NCBI RefSeq assembly: GCF_949987515.2
Contig: NC_082689.1
Location: 104,446,957 to 104,510,956 of the forward strand
Source: Delphinus delphis
Taxonomy: Eukaryota > Chordata > Mammalia > Artiodactyla > Delphinidae
Length of the DNA stretch: 64,000 nt
Reading direction: 5' to 3'
Shown: piece by piece, positions 12,363-24,702 of the stretch
Layout of the letters: each line of letters opens with the position of its first letter
Position numbering within the stretch: the first letter of the stretch is position 1
Program-made: the position numbers and the translations under genes
The notes under the pieces: model-generated
What the model saw: the letters and a program-made list of their open reading frames with translations, nothing else
Told to the model about the DNA's origin: nothing
Databases searched by the model: none

Positions 12363-13019
12363 TGACTATAACAAAACCAGGTTTGGATTTCTCTGGGCAG
12401 TTGACCTTCTGTAGCTTTGTTCTATCACAGTTAAGGTCAGGGAACTGCAGTTTTACAGGAGGGAGGGGTCATATCTCCTCTCTGGTTTCCAGGCTGCCCT
12501 CCAGATGTGGCCAGCAGTTTGTTGGCATATTCAGCAGCTGCAGCACCTTGGTCGAACATTGTCTGGGGAGCAGCCTACTGAGATTTGCTTATTCCCCTTC
12601 TGAGCGTGTTGACAGCTCAGAGCCCATCACTTCAGAAGTGTGGTTTGAGTTGTCCCTACATGCAGCTCCCCCTGGACAGTGAAACTCACTGGGAACTCTC
12701 TTCTCCTCTCACTTAGCATTGAGGGTGTCCAAACTTGGTCCCCGCATTGGATTTCACCAATGGGAAGAGCTTGTTGACAGCTGTCGACCTTGTTTCATAC
12801 GGGCAGTATCACTTTCCCAGGCCTGGAGGTTTTGGGTAATGCTAAATATTTTTGCTCCCAGAATATAGAGTCCCCACATTTCCCCATTTATTCTTCTGGC
12901 CCAAGCCTCCTGTCTGGTTGTCTAGCATAGAATCTTCCCCCCATCCTATGAGAACACAGTGTGTGTTTTCTTTCAAGGACTATTGGGAAGATGGAGGGTG
13001 CAGGCAACAGTGTTTAGAG
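12363..13019. other. Unique sequence
   Basis: A 107-codon frame at 12359-12682 begins inside the MIR and matches no family I know. No splice or promoter support. Nothing else recognised. Confidence 0.35.
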
Positions 13020-13150
13020 TAAGAACAAGATCTTAGTCCCTACCGTGGGCCTGTTACTTAAACTTGCTGGAGCCTCAGTTTCTTTATCTGTGAAATGGGG
13101 ATGAATACCTGCTTCATAGGTATCTCCTAGGAATAAGATGTCATAAGCTT
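13020..13150 (+). repeat. MIR element
   Basis: GAGCCTCAGTTTCTTTATCT and AAATGGGGATGAATACCTGC are the classic MIR 3' half. Confidence 0.72.
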
Positions 13151-13269
13151 AACTCATGTTAATATACTCTTTTCTTAGCTGAGCTTTAGCAAAGTATTAG
13201 TTAAGAGATATAGGATAGATAGATAAATAAACAAACACTAGACTTCTTTATGTCTATATATTTACTCAA

Positions 13270-13470
13270 GGATTTTTAAAAATTTGTATTGGAGTATAGT
13301 TGATTTACAATGTTGTGTTAGTTTCAGGTGTCCAGCAGAGTGAATCAGTTACCCATATACATATCTCCACTATTTTTAAGATTCTTTTCTCATATAGGTC
13401 ATTAGAGAGTGTTGAGTAGAGTTCCCTGTGCTCTACAGTAGGTCCTTATTAGTTATTTATTTTATTACTC
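13270..13470 (-). mobile_element. L1 3' end
   Basis: Reverse of an L1 3' UTR: TTGGAGTATAGTTGATTTAC, TGTTGTGTTAGTTTCAGGTG, CCCTGTGCTCTACAGTAGGT. Only about 200 bp, a short truncated insertion. Confidence 0.88.
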
Positions 13471-13584
13471 AGAGAGTTTCTAGATGAATGAGTTATCACT
13501 TATCCATGTTAGGAAGACAGCTTTTTGCCTGATGCTCCACAGAGGGTTATGCTGGATGGGTCCATACAGCACAAGCCTTATCAG

Positions 13585-13765
13585 CAAGGACTCAGGAACT
13601 AAGTTGCCTGCTTTAAATCCTGGCTTCACTGCTTCCTGGCTGTGTGTTACTGAGAAAGTTCCTTAACCTCTCTGTTTCTAAGTTTCCCAACTTATAAAAT
13701 GAGGAAAACAATAGCCCCCTCGTAGTGTTGTTGCAAGGATTAAATAAAGTCATATGTTCAAATTC
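13585..13765 (+). repeat. MIR element
   Basis: CTGGCTGTGTGTTACTGAG, CCTTAACCTCTCTGTTTCT and AAATGAGGAAAACAATAG fit the MIR core and 3' end. Confidence 0.75.
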
Positions 13766-14224
13766 TGACAACAGTTCTTGATGATATAGCTTGTTAATTT
13801 GCCTTCTTCCTTCACCCTTGTAGACTGCCCCTCAAATAGAGGAGTCGGACCAAACCTTCCACGGCAGATGGTTCCGTTCCTCTGGTCCAGCCCTCCAGAG
13901 GCTCCTATTAGCTCTGAGGAAATCTCAAGTCCCTGCTGGGCCTCTGAGGTCCCATCTGTCATCCTCCGTGCTTCCCTGTCTGGCCTCTTCCTTCCTCTTC
14001 ACAGACAATGAAGCCCAGATCTTCTCCTGAACATCCCCACCTTCCCCAGATCCAGCCTCCTGGCTCGTGCCCTCACCATGTTGAAATCTCTGTCCCAAAG
14101 CTACCTCGTCAGAGAGGCCTTGGTTAACCATTCTGTGGACACGACCCAATTCATTACTTTCCATCTCCCCAAATTGGTTCTTTTTAGATGGCACTTATCA
14201 GTGCCCAACCCATTTTAGACTTAT

Positions 14225-14363
14225 TTATTAGCTTATTTTATGTCTCCTCCCTTTACAATGTAAACTCTACGAAGACAGGCCACTGATCTGTACTTTCAGC
14301 ACAGAGAGTAGTGCCTGGTATCTTGTGGAAATCCAAAAAGTATTTGTGATTGTGAGTAAGTGA
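14225..14363 (+). repeat. L2 3' tail (probable)
   Basis: ATGTAAACTCTACGAAGACA followed by GTACTTTCAGCACAGAGAGTAG and a GAGTAAGTGAAT end, as in L2 3' ends. Confidence 0.6.
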
Positions 14364-14714
14364 ATAGATTATCTGTAACCCAGCCATCTGGTGGTTGGGT
14401 GGTGTTTGAGTGTTGCCTGTGCATTAGGCACCTAGGAGGCCGACATGACGTAAGTAAGCTTAAGTCACATCAGGCACGTGTATACTGGAGTCTCGATGGG
14501 GTGCTGGGGGAATGTCCATTCCTTCCGAGCCCTGTAGACCTGAGCTTGATGGAGCACACAAGGCCAACGCCTAAGGAGCTTTGGTTTCTCCAGCTGGTTA
14601 ATCAATAAATAATATCTAAACAAGGACTCTGGATGGTTGAGGGGATGCTGTGAGATCCCTGCCTCATGGAGAGTTGGCACCAAGAAAATGACAGCTGCAG
14701 TTTATTCTGAAATT

Positions 14715-15425
14715 CTGGAGTTTTATTTATTTATTAAAAAATTTATTTTATTGAAGTCTAGTTGATTTACAATTGTGTTAGTTTCCACTGTACAGCAAAG
14801 TGACTCAGTTATACACATATATGTTCCTTTTTGTATTCTTTTCCATTATGGTTTATCACAGGATATCGAGTATAGTTCCCTGTGCTCTACAGTAGGACCT
14901 TGCTGTTTATCCACTCTCTATATAACAGTTTACATCTGCTAATCCCAAACTCCCAATCCCTCCCCCTCCCCCCCTCCCCCTTGGCAACCACAGGTCTGTT
15001 CTCTATGTCTGTGCGTCTGTTTCTGTTTTGTAGGTATGTTGATTTGTATCATATTTTAGATTCCACATATAAATGATATCATGTGGTATTTGTCTTTCTC
15101 TGTCTGACTTACTTCACTTAGTATGATAATCTCTAGGTCCATCCATGTTGCTGCAAATGACATTAGTTCATTCTTTTTTTATGGCTGAGTAGTATTCCAT
15201 TGTGTGTACGTGCCACATCTTCTTTATCCATTTGTCTGTCGATGGACATTTAGGTTGCTTCCATGTCTCGGCTATTATAAATAGGACCGTTATGAACATT
15301 AGGATGCACGTAACTTTTCAAATTATAGTTTTGTCCAGATATACGCCCAGGAGTGGGATTGCTGGATCATATGGCAACTGTATTTTTAGTTTTCTGTGGA
15401 ACCTCCATACTGTTTTCCACAGTGT
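14715..15425 (-). mobile_element. L1 3' fragment of about 700 bp
   Basis: Starts at an AT-rich tail and reads the reverse of L1 through TTTATTTTATTGAAGTCTAG, CAGTAGGACCTTGCTGTTTA, CTCTAGGTCCATCCATGTTG to CCTCCATACTGTTTTCCACA. 5'-truncated in ORF2. Confidence 0.92.
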
Positions 15426-15599
15426 CAAAATTCTGCATTTTGACCTCTACTTACAAACTGGGCTAAGGGTATTCTCTCTTTCCCAGAAGAGGTGTTTCCC
15501 TAAAAAGTTCCTCTTTATGAATTCATCCACCTATTCATTCATTTAAATAACAGATATTTCATGAGCAGGCACTGAACACAGAGTATCTCAGGGTGATGG

Positions 15600-15795
15600 T
15601 AAGAGCTAAGAGCTCTTGTAAGGCACCTGCTATGTGCTGGGCCTGTTGCCACCTTCCCCTAATTGTCACAGCAATGTTATGAGGTAGGTATCCCAATCTC
15701 CTTTGCATAAAGGAAGAAACAGAGGTGCAGAGAAGGCCATCTGCCCAAGGTCATGGCTAGCAGGCAGCAGTGGTGGAGTCTGACCCAGGCCTGTG
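15600..15795 (+). repeat. MIR element
   Basis: CACCTGCTATGTGCTGGGCC, TTATGAGGTAGGTATCCC, AGAGGTGCAGAGAAGG and CCCAAGGTCATGGCTAGCAG are a nearly complete MIR core. Confidence 0.85.
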
Positions 15796-16769
15796 ACCCG
15801 GTGCCCCTTTCCTTGTCCCTAATGTAACCCCTCTCTGGCACTGTGCACATCTCACCTCGAAGGGTGCCACTGACAGAGCCACTCCCAGGGCCCTGCACCC
15901 TGTCTGCAGGGGGCAGGTCCTGATGGTGCTGGTGCTCGGTGACTCCTCATTCAAGATGACCGGCCGACCCTGAGGAAAGCACGCCCGGCCCTTCCGTTTC
16001 CACCGTCACTCTCAAACGTTCCATGCTTCTCCAACAGAGGCTTGGAAGAGAGAACTGACTTTCTAAAGAGTTTGGGAAACCTGAACACACTGTCAGCACG
16101 AGGTTCCAGGGTGCAGCCCGACCATCAGCCATCTGCACCACATGAAACCTCCAGATAAATGTGGGCAGATCCAGGGTTTTCTTGTCACCTCCTGCCAGGT
16201 GGTGGGCCAGGCATTTGGCACCGAGCTCTGCCTGTGCGATGCACTGGGTAGATGCTGGCCATGAGGATGGGTCAGCCTAACCTGTAAGCATGGCTCCATG
16301 TTGGCTCATGGCATTGTGATGTTTTCAGAAGCAGATTTCACCCAGGACCCTGAGAGTCAGATGGGGATATCTGGAGCAAGTAGCAGGGCCTCCTGTTCCC
16401 CCATCCCTCCCAGGGAAATGATGCTGCTTTACTTTATGGCGATGCTCCTATTAGGCTTGTGATGGAATGTCTGTGGCGAATGGCAGTGTTTAAGAACAAT
16501 TAAAGGCATCCACTCAGGGCACCGAGATGCATGTGGCATGGTTCCTGCTCTCCAGGGCCTCACAGGTTAGCGCCTTCAGATTTCTCTTCAGGGACACAGA
16601 CAGCAGCCTCTGCTGCTAAACAACGGATTTATACAGCTGTGATGCAGTCATGGCCAAGGACTCTTTCCGGGAGCAGACAGCATCAGTCCTTCAGCCCAGG
16701 AACACAGATGATGCAGAGGAAAGAGTGCAGGCTTTGGTTCCCAAGAGCGCTCACGCTGGCTGTTAGAAA
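15796..16769. other. Unique GC-moderate sequence
   Basis: Contains several overlapping short frames on both strands, none recognisable. No splice pattern or repeat seen. Confidence 0.35.
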
Positions 16770-16905
16770 TCTCCAAGCTCTGGCTCCTGTTGGAGGTTCT
16801 GATTGGACTCGTTGGGCAAGGCCCCCGCAGTGGCATTTTAAAGGCTCCCCAGGTGATTCTGCTGTGCCCACCTTTCTGAGCATCAGCACTGCCTGGGGAG
16901 ATTTC
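16770..16905 (+). repeat. MER5B-like MITE fragment
   Basis: GGCATTTTAAAGGCTCCCCA followed by GGTGATTCTGCTGTGC is the right half of MER5B-type hAT MITEs. The left half is decayed. Confidence 0.5.
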
Positions 16906-16988
16906 TAAACATCACAAATGCCTTCACTCACTTCAGACTCACCAAGTCAAAGCCTTCAATGGGATGAGGCTTTAGCAACTGTTAAAAA

Positions 16989-17235
16989 AAAACCCTCTGG
17001 GGGCTTCCCTGGTGGCGCAGTGGTTGAGAGTCCGCCTGCCGATGCAGGGGACACGGGTTCGTGCCCCGGTCCTGGAAGATCCCACATGCCGCGGAGCAGC
17101 TGGGCCCATGAGCCATGGCCGCTGAGGCTGCGTGTCCGGAGCCTGTGCTCCGCGGCGGGAGAGGCCACAGCAGTGAGAGGCCCACGTACCACCAAAAAAA
17201 AACAAAAACAAAAAACCCCCCCCAAAACCCCTCTG
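16989..17235 (+). mobile_element. Short-form CHR SINE
   Basis: GGGCTTCCCTGGTGGCGCAG, B box GGGTTCGTGCC, end GAGAGGCCCACGTACCACC, and a mixed A/C tail. Likely flanked by AAAACCCTCTG (16989-16999) and AAAACCCCTCTG (17224-17235). GC-rich and well preserved, thus fairly young. Confidence 0.93.
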
Positions 17236-17744
17236 TTGCTCTCATGCAGAGCTGCGATTGACAACCATGAAGTAGATTTATTATCTTTTTGTGATCCAGT
17301 CCACTTTCTGTGAAACGGGGTGCCCTAGAGGTGGGCTGCCATTCAGTAGGATCATGCACGTTATATACTTGGGCACACATTCATGAATGTGGTTGTTTAG
17401 CAAACTGTCCTCCTGTTGGTACTTTCAGCCTTCAAGTGGCCAACTGCTTCTGGCTGGTTTAAGCAATGGATTTAATTCACTGGAACATTTTCTCTTTGTT
17501 TTATGCATGAGTTGTAAATGGTGTGTGTCTCCCATCCTGCTGCTAATAAAGCCATCTAAAACTGTAAAATTTTTATTTTGAAAGGAAATCTATTCACTTT
17601 TCTGTCAGTTTCTTTGGGCCCTTGATCTCACCTGTTCACTCAGGAAACACAGGTGAATGTTCCTTCTGTGTCAGACATGGCTCTTGGCTGGAGATCCTCC
17701 CAGCTCTTCATGGGGTTCACCATTAATGAGAGGGACAGACATCT

Positions 17745-18005
17745 AAACAAGTAATAAGGGACTTCCCTGGTGGCACAGTGGTTAAGAATCTGCCTGCCAA
17801 CGCAGGGAACACGGGTTCAGGCCTTGGTCTGGGAAGATCCCACATGCTGTGGAGAAGCTAAGCCTGTGAGCCACAACTACTGAGCCCACGTGCCTAGAGC
17901 CTGTGTACCATAACAAAGAGTAGCCCCCCCTCACCACGACTAGAGGAAGCCCGCACACAGCAATAAAGACCCAATGCAGCCATAAATAAATAAATAAACA
18001 AGTAA
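17745..18005 (+). mobile_element. CHR-type SINE, intermediate length
   Basis: GGGACTTCCCTGGTGGCACA head, CACAACTACTGAGCCCACG, AACAAAGAGTAGCCCCCC, (AAAT)n tail. Flanked by the perfect duplication AAACAAGTAA at 17745-17754 and 17996-18005. It lacks one internal module of the 320-bp copies. Confidence 0.93.
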
Positions 18006-18077
18006 CAATGTTGATTATTGGGTGAGGTTTCTATGAGGTCTATAGGGACAACACTTAAGAAGCACTTATCCTCCCCC

Positions 18078-18480
18078 CCCCTTTTATACATCTTTATTGG
18101 AGTATAATTGCTTTACAGTGTTGTGTTAGTTTCTGTTGTAAAACAAAGTGAATCAGCTATACATATACATATATCCCCATATCCCCTTCCTCTTGAGCCT
18201 CCCTCCCACCCTCCCTATTTCACCCCTCTAGGTGGTCACAAAGCACTGAGCTGATCTCCCTGTGCTATGCGGCTTCTTCCCACTAACCATCCATTTTACA
18301 TTTGGTAGTGTATATATGTCCGTGCTACTCTCTCACTATGTCCTAGGCTCCCATTCGCCCCTGGGTCCTCAAGTCCATTCTCAACATCTGCATCTTTATT
18401 CCTGGCCTAAAAGGGAACCCCCCTGCACTGTTTGTGGGAACGTAAAGTGATACAGCCACTATGGAGAACAGTATGGAGAT
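18078..18480 (-). mobile_element. L1 insertion with internal 5' inversion
   Basis: 18078-18408 is minus-strand L1 3' UTR (TTATTGGAGTATAATTGCTT, GAGCTGATCTCCCTGTGCTA). 18409-18480 switches to plus-strand L1 ORF2 (ATACAGCCACTATGGAGAAC, AGTATGGAG). A head-to-head junction within one short L1 is the known signature of twin priming. Confidence 0.85.
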
Positions 18481-20043
18481 TCTTTCCCCCTTTTGAAGAA
18501 ATTTTTTCAACAGCAAAACTGCAAAATGCTTTGAAACAACAATGAAGTGATTCCCAGGTGACGCATAATCTGCTGTTGCCACCTCCATACAGTTCGAATA
18601 TCAAGACTTTTATATTATGTTCAAGAGAATCCTAGCTGACAAATGTGAACCACTTTCTGTTCTGAATGGGGCATCCCAGTGTGGGGGAGACATTGGGTTT
18701 TGTGGGTGGGTGTCTGGTGGTCATGTTAATGGTCTTTGCTCTCTTCTGGCTGGGCCAGAAGAAAAAAATGGTATTAAGAGATAAATTGGTACCTAGAAGG
18801 GCAGTCTATTGACTAAGCAGGCCAAAGAGGCAGAGCTACCTGCTCTTTAGATAATTAAATAGATCTTGTTTCTACAACTATTAACTGAGTGTAGAGCATT
18901 GCTTCAGATGTGGTCATGAATGCAAACATGTCTACTTTGTCTGTATCTGGGCCCGGGGACCACATTCCAGATCCTCCTTTCCCTACACTCAGTATTTTGA
19001 GTGCAAATATTTTAATAAGAATTACACCCATACTGAGGAATATTCATTGAAAATGTATTTTTCAGATTAAACCCTATTATCCAATTTAACTTCTTGGTCA
19101 ATTTTCTATGAAGTGCAGTTAAACTGCCTCCAATTGTTTCCACTTTTATTTCTCTGAAATTAGTTTTATCTAAATCAATTCTTTTCATGCAATTGTTTTT
19201 GCTCTAGAGATTTAATTTGTTGGCCAGATTTATTATTAATAAGATATTTTACTGATTATGGCTTCTGCCATTGTGAGTTTTCTTTGTGGTCATTAATTCT
19301 ACAAAGTCTAATTTTCTGGGTCAAATTTTGCCATATGCAATGTTAGCCATTGCCAGCTTTATTTTGAGTTGATTATTTCTACCACTCTTACTTGCTATGA
19401 GTTAGATAAATGATGGATTATATTTATTTCTTCCATAATCCATGAGAAAATAAAAGCAATTTTCTGCACACAATTCCAAGTATGCCCAACTCTTCAGGAT
19501 GGTCTATTACTGGCTAATCCACATTTCCACACCTTTCTGTCCATTTGTATCCTATGAATTAATGTGTCCACACTGCTCTTAGATCAGTAAGTAGATAGAT
19601 GCTGGGGTCAAAACAGCATATTTTTTAGGCAGTCTTTGCATGTTGATGAGCTTTTCTAACTGGGTGATATTACTTGATCCTGGGAGAGAGCCTTGTGCAT
19701 CTGGCCCCTCCCACACATCCACTGCTACTCAGACCCCAAGGTTCAGGTGAGAACTGGACTGAGAGAGCTCTGGGCTTCTCCAGGTGAGATTCTTGTTGAA
19801 ATGGAAGTAACAGGATTTGCCTAATGACAGGTCAGGAAGCAGAGACAAGTGTATGCACCAGAACTCCATTCAGGAAGAACATTGTATTCATTTGGAAGAA
19901 TTACTTCAAAAAGTCTCTTGGAGTAGACTTCATGCTCAACCACCAGAATGTAGTGGCTGAACTGACATGAGAAAATAAGGAAGAATATGAGGAGGGGAGG
20001 ACCTAGAGAAGGGGATGGTAGAGGGAGAGATGAAGATGGAGCC
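18481..20043. other. AT-rich unique sequence
   Basis: No long frame and no recognised repeat. 19000-19450 is notably AT-rich. Confidence 0.35.
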
Positions 20044-20410
20044 TGCATTAGTCTGCCTGGGCTGCTGTAAAAAAGTGCTACAGACTCGGTGCTTTAAACA
20101 GCAGACATTTATTTTCTCACAGTTCTGGAGGCTGAGGATGCAAGGCCAAGGTGCCAGGTAACTCACTTTCTGGGGAGGACACATATCCTGGCTTTTTGGC
20201 AGCTGCCATCTCCTTGTGTGCCCTTATGGGGGGGGGGGTGTCTCTCTGACCTTTCTTCTTATGAGGACACTAATCCTATCAGATCAGGGCCCCACCCTTA
20301 TGACCTTATTTAATCATCTTTAGAAGCCTAGTCTCCAAATGCAGTCTCACTAGGGGTTAGAGCTTCAACATACAAATTTTGGGGGAGATACAAACATTCA
20401 GCTTGTAACA
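20044..20410 (-). mobile_element. MLT1 LTR (ERVL-MaLR), solo
   Basis: Reverse of an MLT1 LTR: TTAGTCTGCCTGGGCTGCTG, ACATTTATTTTCTCACAGTT, GACACTAATCCTATCAGATC, TTAGAGCTTCAACATAC, end CTTGTAACA. Non-coding relic. A run of ten or eleven G (20227-20238) has grown inside. Confidence 0.88.
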
Positions 20411-22139
20411 GAACATGTGAGCAGTGGGTTATCAACAGCTCCCCATGGGAACTGACACCTGAATCCCAGATATTTGATAAAGTTGACTAAACTCACCAAA
20501 GCTAGGGGATAATTTGGATTTCCTATGGACATCAGTGAGGGAGCTCATTGGAAGTTTTCTTGGGACTTGGTGGGAATGAGAGAGAGGGGGCTTTGGAATT
20601 CTATAAACCATAAAATCAGGGATTCAGAACAATCTGAATTAGTTTTGTGAGAGGTTATAAAATGTATCTGGACATGATAAACTTACATATGCGTACATGT
20701 ATATGTATATCTACTATTTACCTATCTACTTATTTATCAAAAGACTTGAGGAAACTTACAGAAAAATAAGAGAAAAATAGATGAGGAAATCAGGCAAGAG
20801 AGATAATCAGGGTACGAAAGGAAATAAATACCTGAAAGGTCAGCACATAGAAACATATAGGGCAATAGAGAATTTCAAATTTTATGGACTGCACATTTGT
20901 GCTAAGCTTCCTGGTAGCCAAGGCAAAGAGGGAACAAGAAGCAGATAAAACACTTTATAAGCCTCTAATATATTACACACAAATGACCAGTGATATTAAT
21001 TTGTCTCATATTCCCCATAGTATTTGATGAGAGAAGCCAACTTTAGTGGCAAAGGGAAATACTTAAAGAAGAGATATGTATACTAAACTTCTAACAACAC
21101 TTCTATACTTTAAGTAGAATTCCCAGATGTAGTCTTCAGCCACTGAGGAAATTCTAGAAATGGGCACCTCACAGAAGAACCCTCATTAACCCAGATTAAT
21201 TCACCAAGCATTTGTTGATGCCTGATTTGCACCAGCCAACGTCCTGGTGACACTGTAGCCTATGTCATTGTTTCCTGACATAAACACACATAGGTAAGGA
21301 TGGACTAGAGACATCTTAGTTTATTTTCCCCTTGTTCATTATTTCTATAAACATTTGCTGGGCCTGCTTTGTGTCAAGTATTTCTCTGGATGCTAGGGGT
21401 ACAGAAGGATAAGGTCCCTGGCCTCCGAGCTCATAGCAGGCAGACCAACCAGTGGGCTGAGATGTCCACAGTGAGGAATGGTCTGTGAGGGGTTAGATTT
21501 TAGATGTCTGAGCACTGAGTGTGCACCCCACCTTCACTGGTGGTTGTGGGCCACCCTGAAACTTCCCTGTTTGGGTGACATTGGCTTCTTCCTCCAGACC
21601 TTGCTCTTGGGTAGTGCCAAGATCCATCTAGGTGTAGCTGTGAGGGGGTGAACCATGGTCCTCTGTCACGTTTATATTTTAAGCCATATTGGAGGATCCA
21701 TCCAGTCCATAAAATCCTGGGAATTTCCCCCTCACTCTTGCTTGCAGGATGTGGGCTCTGTGACCTCTCCTGAGTGTGACCACAGAATGAATGACCCAGC
21801 CGTGGTCTGGCTTCTGAGACAGAGGAATTACCAAAGGACATGAATCCTCTCAGCAGGGTTCCAGGTGTCCCTGTTCAGGTGTAGCCACCAAGGATGAGGT
21901 CCCACCTCTGGTGTCTACTGCATGTCTGAATCTACCCATTTATAACTTTCTATAACTTGGACACCAACAACCAAATGAACAGCCCAGGTTTTCTTCTCTG
22001 AAGAAGGTTAAGTAGGAAGCAAGAATCCAACCCACTAAGGCGATCATTCTCTCCTGACCAAATGCCTTTTTTTTTTTCCCTTCCCTTAAGCCTGTGTAAT
22101 GACTGGGTCTCCCTCTGTCCATCCCTGGAACCACAGGTA
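20411..22139. other. Mostly unique sequence with L2 relics
   Basis: 21330-21455 resembles a reversed L2 3' end (ATAAACATTTGCTGGGCCTG, GGTCCCTGGCCTCCGAGCTC). A weaker one lies at 21190-21260. The 113-codon frame at 21500-21841 (minus) is not recognised. Confidence 0.4.
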
Positions 22140-22350
22140 AGGTAGTATTTATGTAACACTCACTACTTAAGCTATGCCATCCTTACAAGCATCTCACACA
22201 CCTCAGGGGATCTCATTATGTCCCTGTGAGGAGGTGCTGAATGCTCTCCATCCCAGGGAGGGGAAGCTGAGGCATGGGAAAGAGATGGGGTGGGATTATC
22301 AGCCTGGCTCCAGAGTTAGCTCTCTTCCCTACTCACTGTGCTGCCTCTCA
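22140..22350 (+). repeat. MIR element
   Basis: CATCCTTACAAGCATCTCAC, GAGGGGAAGCTGAGGCATGG and CAGCCTGGCTCCAGAGTTAG fit MIR. Confidence 0.6.
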
Positions 22351-23259
22351 GGTAGCCAGGGCTTGGGAAGGCCTTTCCTATCTACTCATGGATGAATGCA
22401 GACCTTTGGCTGCCTGGTTTCTCAGGGACCTTAGGTGGCCCAGATCTTAAAGGGTCCATCAGGGATAAATTGTTGAAACTATCTGCTCACAAATATCTAA
22501 GAGGGTTCCCTGGGCCACCATTCAGGTGGTGAGATCCCTGTTGGGTGGGTTGGACATTTTACGGGTGTACCTGTTGGAAGCACTCCCATCCTTGAGTGTG
22601 TGGCTGTGTACATTTGTCAAAACTCACTGAACTTGTTAAAAAATAGATGTGTTTCAGTGTGTGTAAATTATAACTCAGTGAAGTTGATTTTTAAAAGAGG
22701 GAGAAGTAAAAATATACCTCAAACCCTAAGCTTCCAGAGTCCCATTCCCTGGGTTGTTCAGGCCGGCCATCCCCCAACCATGGTGCCGTCTTGTCCTCCG
22801 TTGGCTGATGCAGCTCTTGGGCCCACGACCTTCCCTGATAACTGGGAGCTGGTGTGTGATGGCTGGGGGAGAGTTATGTGTGTTTAGTGATGACAGTGGA
22901 GCTGGGGATTCTTTGGCATGCTCTGTCCCTGTCTGTTTTATCACCTGAAGCTGCCGCTGCTGTTGCCAGCTGAGAAGCCCCAGAGCTGTCACTCTGGTGA
23001 GCTCAGACTCTGCAGGGAAGGCAGCCAGCTGAGCCTGACAGAAGCCAAGGGGGATCCCAGGGCTGGAGCTGTAGGTTTTACAGAGAGACTCCACGTTTCT
23101 AGGATAACTCCTCTGGTCTTAGTTGCCATCTGAAGCATGGAAAGATAATGCTTGGGACCTTGTTCTCAAACATATGGATGCTGTGGGCTCACCTGAAGCC
23201 CAATGACATCAGATTTTCATAAGCATTGGGTAGCCAAGACTTGGCACCATCATTGACCA
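22351..23259. other. Unique sequence
   Basis: 22600-22700 (ACATTTGTCAAAACTCACTG, GTGTAAATTATAACTCAGTG) resembles an ancient repeat found widely in mammals, family not assigned. The 122-codon minus frame at 22726-23094 is not recognised. Confidence 0.35.
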
Positions 23260-23345
23260 GCAGCAAACTTTGGGCGAGTCACTTAATTTTTCCAAAACTC
23301 AGCTTCCCCATCGCTAAAATGGGTAGAGTAAGATCTGGCTCATGA
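23260..23345 (+). repeat. MIR fragment
   Basis: GGGCGAGTCACTTAATTTTT and GCTAAAATGGGTAGAGTAAG. Confidence 0.6.
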
Positions 23346-23488
23346 AGGATGCTGGGTTTTGGTAACTCTTACTCCAGGGTCTCCTCCTCCAGGATGCATC
23401 TCTGATGATGTCACCATCTCTGTCTCCCGTCCCTGCCTGTGAAGTTTACAGCCCTGATGGTCTCACCTACATTAAGTTATATTGCTTT

Positions 23489-23522
23489 GGGTTAGGGTTA
23501 GGGTCAGCATTAGGGTTAGGGT
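23489..23522 (+). repeat. Interstitial telomeric (TTAGGG) tract
   Basis: GGGTTAGGGTTAGGG, an 8-bp variant unit, then TTAGGGTTAGGG. About five TTAGGG units in 34 bp inside otherwise ordinary sequence. Confidence 0.85.
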
Positions 23523-23564
23523 CGTTGAGTCAACTGTTGTTGTTGAGTCAAGTGATTTCCTCCA

Positions 23565-23815
23565 CTAGAATGTAACCCCCTGTGGGCAAGGACCAACTTT
23601 TATACCACCTTCCCCATCACACTCTCCTTGATCACTACATTATTACCTGGTTGATTTTTTTCTGTAACACTCACCATTGTCTGAAATCATCTCTTTATTT
23701 ATTGTTTACTCCTTATCACCTGACTCTCCCACTAGACTGTAAACTTTTGGTTACTTTTACTGCTCTATCTCCTGGTATCTAAAAAGGTGGGTGCCAGAGA
23801 AATCATGGGTCCTTG
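23565..23815 (+). repeat. L2 fragments (probable)
   Basis: AGAATGTAACCCCCTGTGGG and AGACTGTAAACTTTTGG are two L2-tail-like openings in tandem. Each is followed by weak L2-like text. Confidence 0.45.
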
Positions 23816-24376
23816 GTGAATATCTGGGAATGGATGCATATACCGCTTCAGCATCCTGCCACTCCCAGCACAGATCTGAGCATACTTTGGGCTCAGCATG
23901 TACTTTCTGGTCTGTTGGCTGGTTGATTGCATTAGACACAGGACCAGTCCCTGTCAACAGATGGTCAGGGATGGGATTATGATGGTCCCAGGTGTCTGGC
24001 TTGAATGGGGCACAAGGGACATGGCTAATTTTATGGGCCCATTTGTGGCTGCTGGTTGTAGCAGTAGCAACAGAAATGGCTTCAGCTACAAAGGATAGAC
24101 AGCATCATCTATCACCAGTGCCTCTTTCATCAATCTACTCTGAAAGCCAATTTTTATGAAAGAGGCTTTTAATGGGAATGCCAGGTTTGTGAAGTGGAAG
24201 TCAAAGATAAAGATGGAAGGATGCTCTTCAGGCCTTTGAGTACCTATGAGTAATTCTTTTTTTAATTTAGGAGGCGAATTCTAAAGGGGAATTGACAGGT
24301 TTTATCCTCCCTTAATTGTCAAATAAGATGGATCTTGTTTCCTCACTAGGATTCTAGGTTAGGCCATCAATTTCCC

Positions 24377-24702
24377 TTTTTATTTTTTTCTTTTCCATTA
24401 TGGTTTATCACATGATATTGAATACAGTTCCCTGTGCTACACAGTAGGACCTTGTTGTTGATGCATTCTCTATATAATAATTTGCATCTGCTAATCTCTA
24501 ACTCCCAATCCATCCCTCCCCAGTCCCTCCCCCTTGGCAACCACAAATCTGTTCTCTATGTCTGTGAGTCTGTTTTGTAAATAAGTTTGTGTCATATTTT
24601 AGATTACACATATAAGTGATATCATATGATATTTGTCTTTCTCTATCTCACTTATTTCACTTAGTATGATAATCTGTAGGTCCATCCATATAGCTGCAAA
24701 TG
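24377..24702 (-). mobile_element. L1 3' fragment
   Basis: TTTTCCATTATGGTTTATCA, CTGTGCTACACAGTAGGACC, ACTTAGTATGATAATCTGTA. Lacks the final 3' UTR and poly(T). Confidence 0.9.

Noticed and set aside
16982..17380. 130-codon frames on both strands
   Set aside because: They are translations of a GC-rich CHR SINE. The same peptide text (SRSVACGIFPDRGTNP-like) recurs at every SINE copy.
22726..23094. 122-codon minus-strand frame
   Set aside because: No recognisable domain, and equally long frames on the opposite strand.
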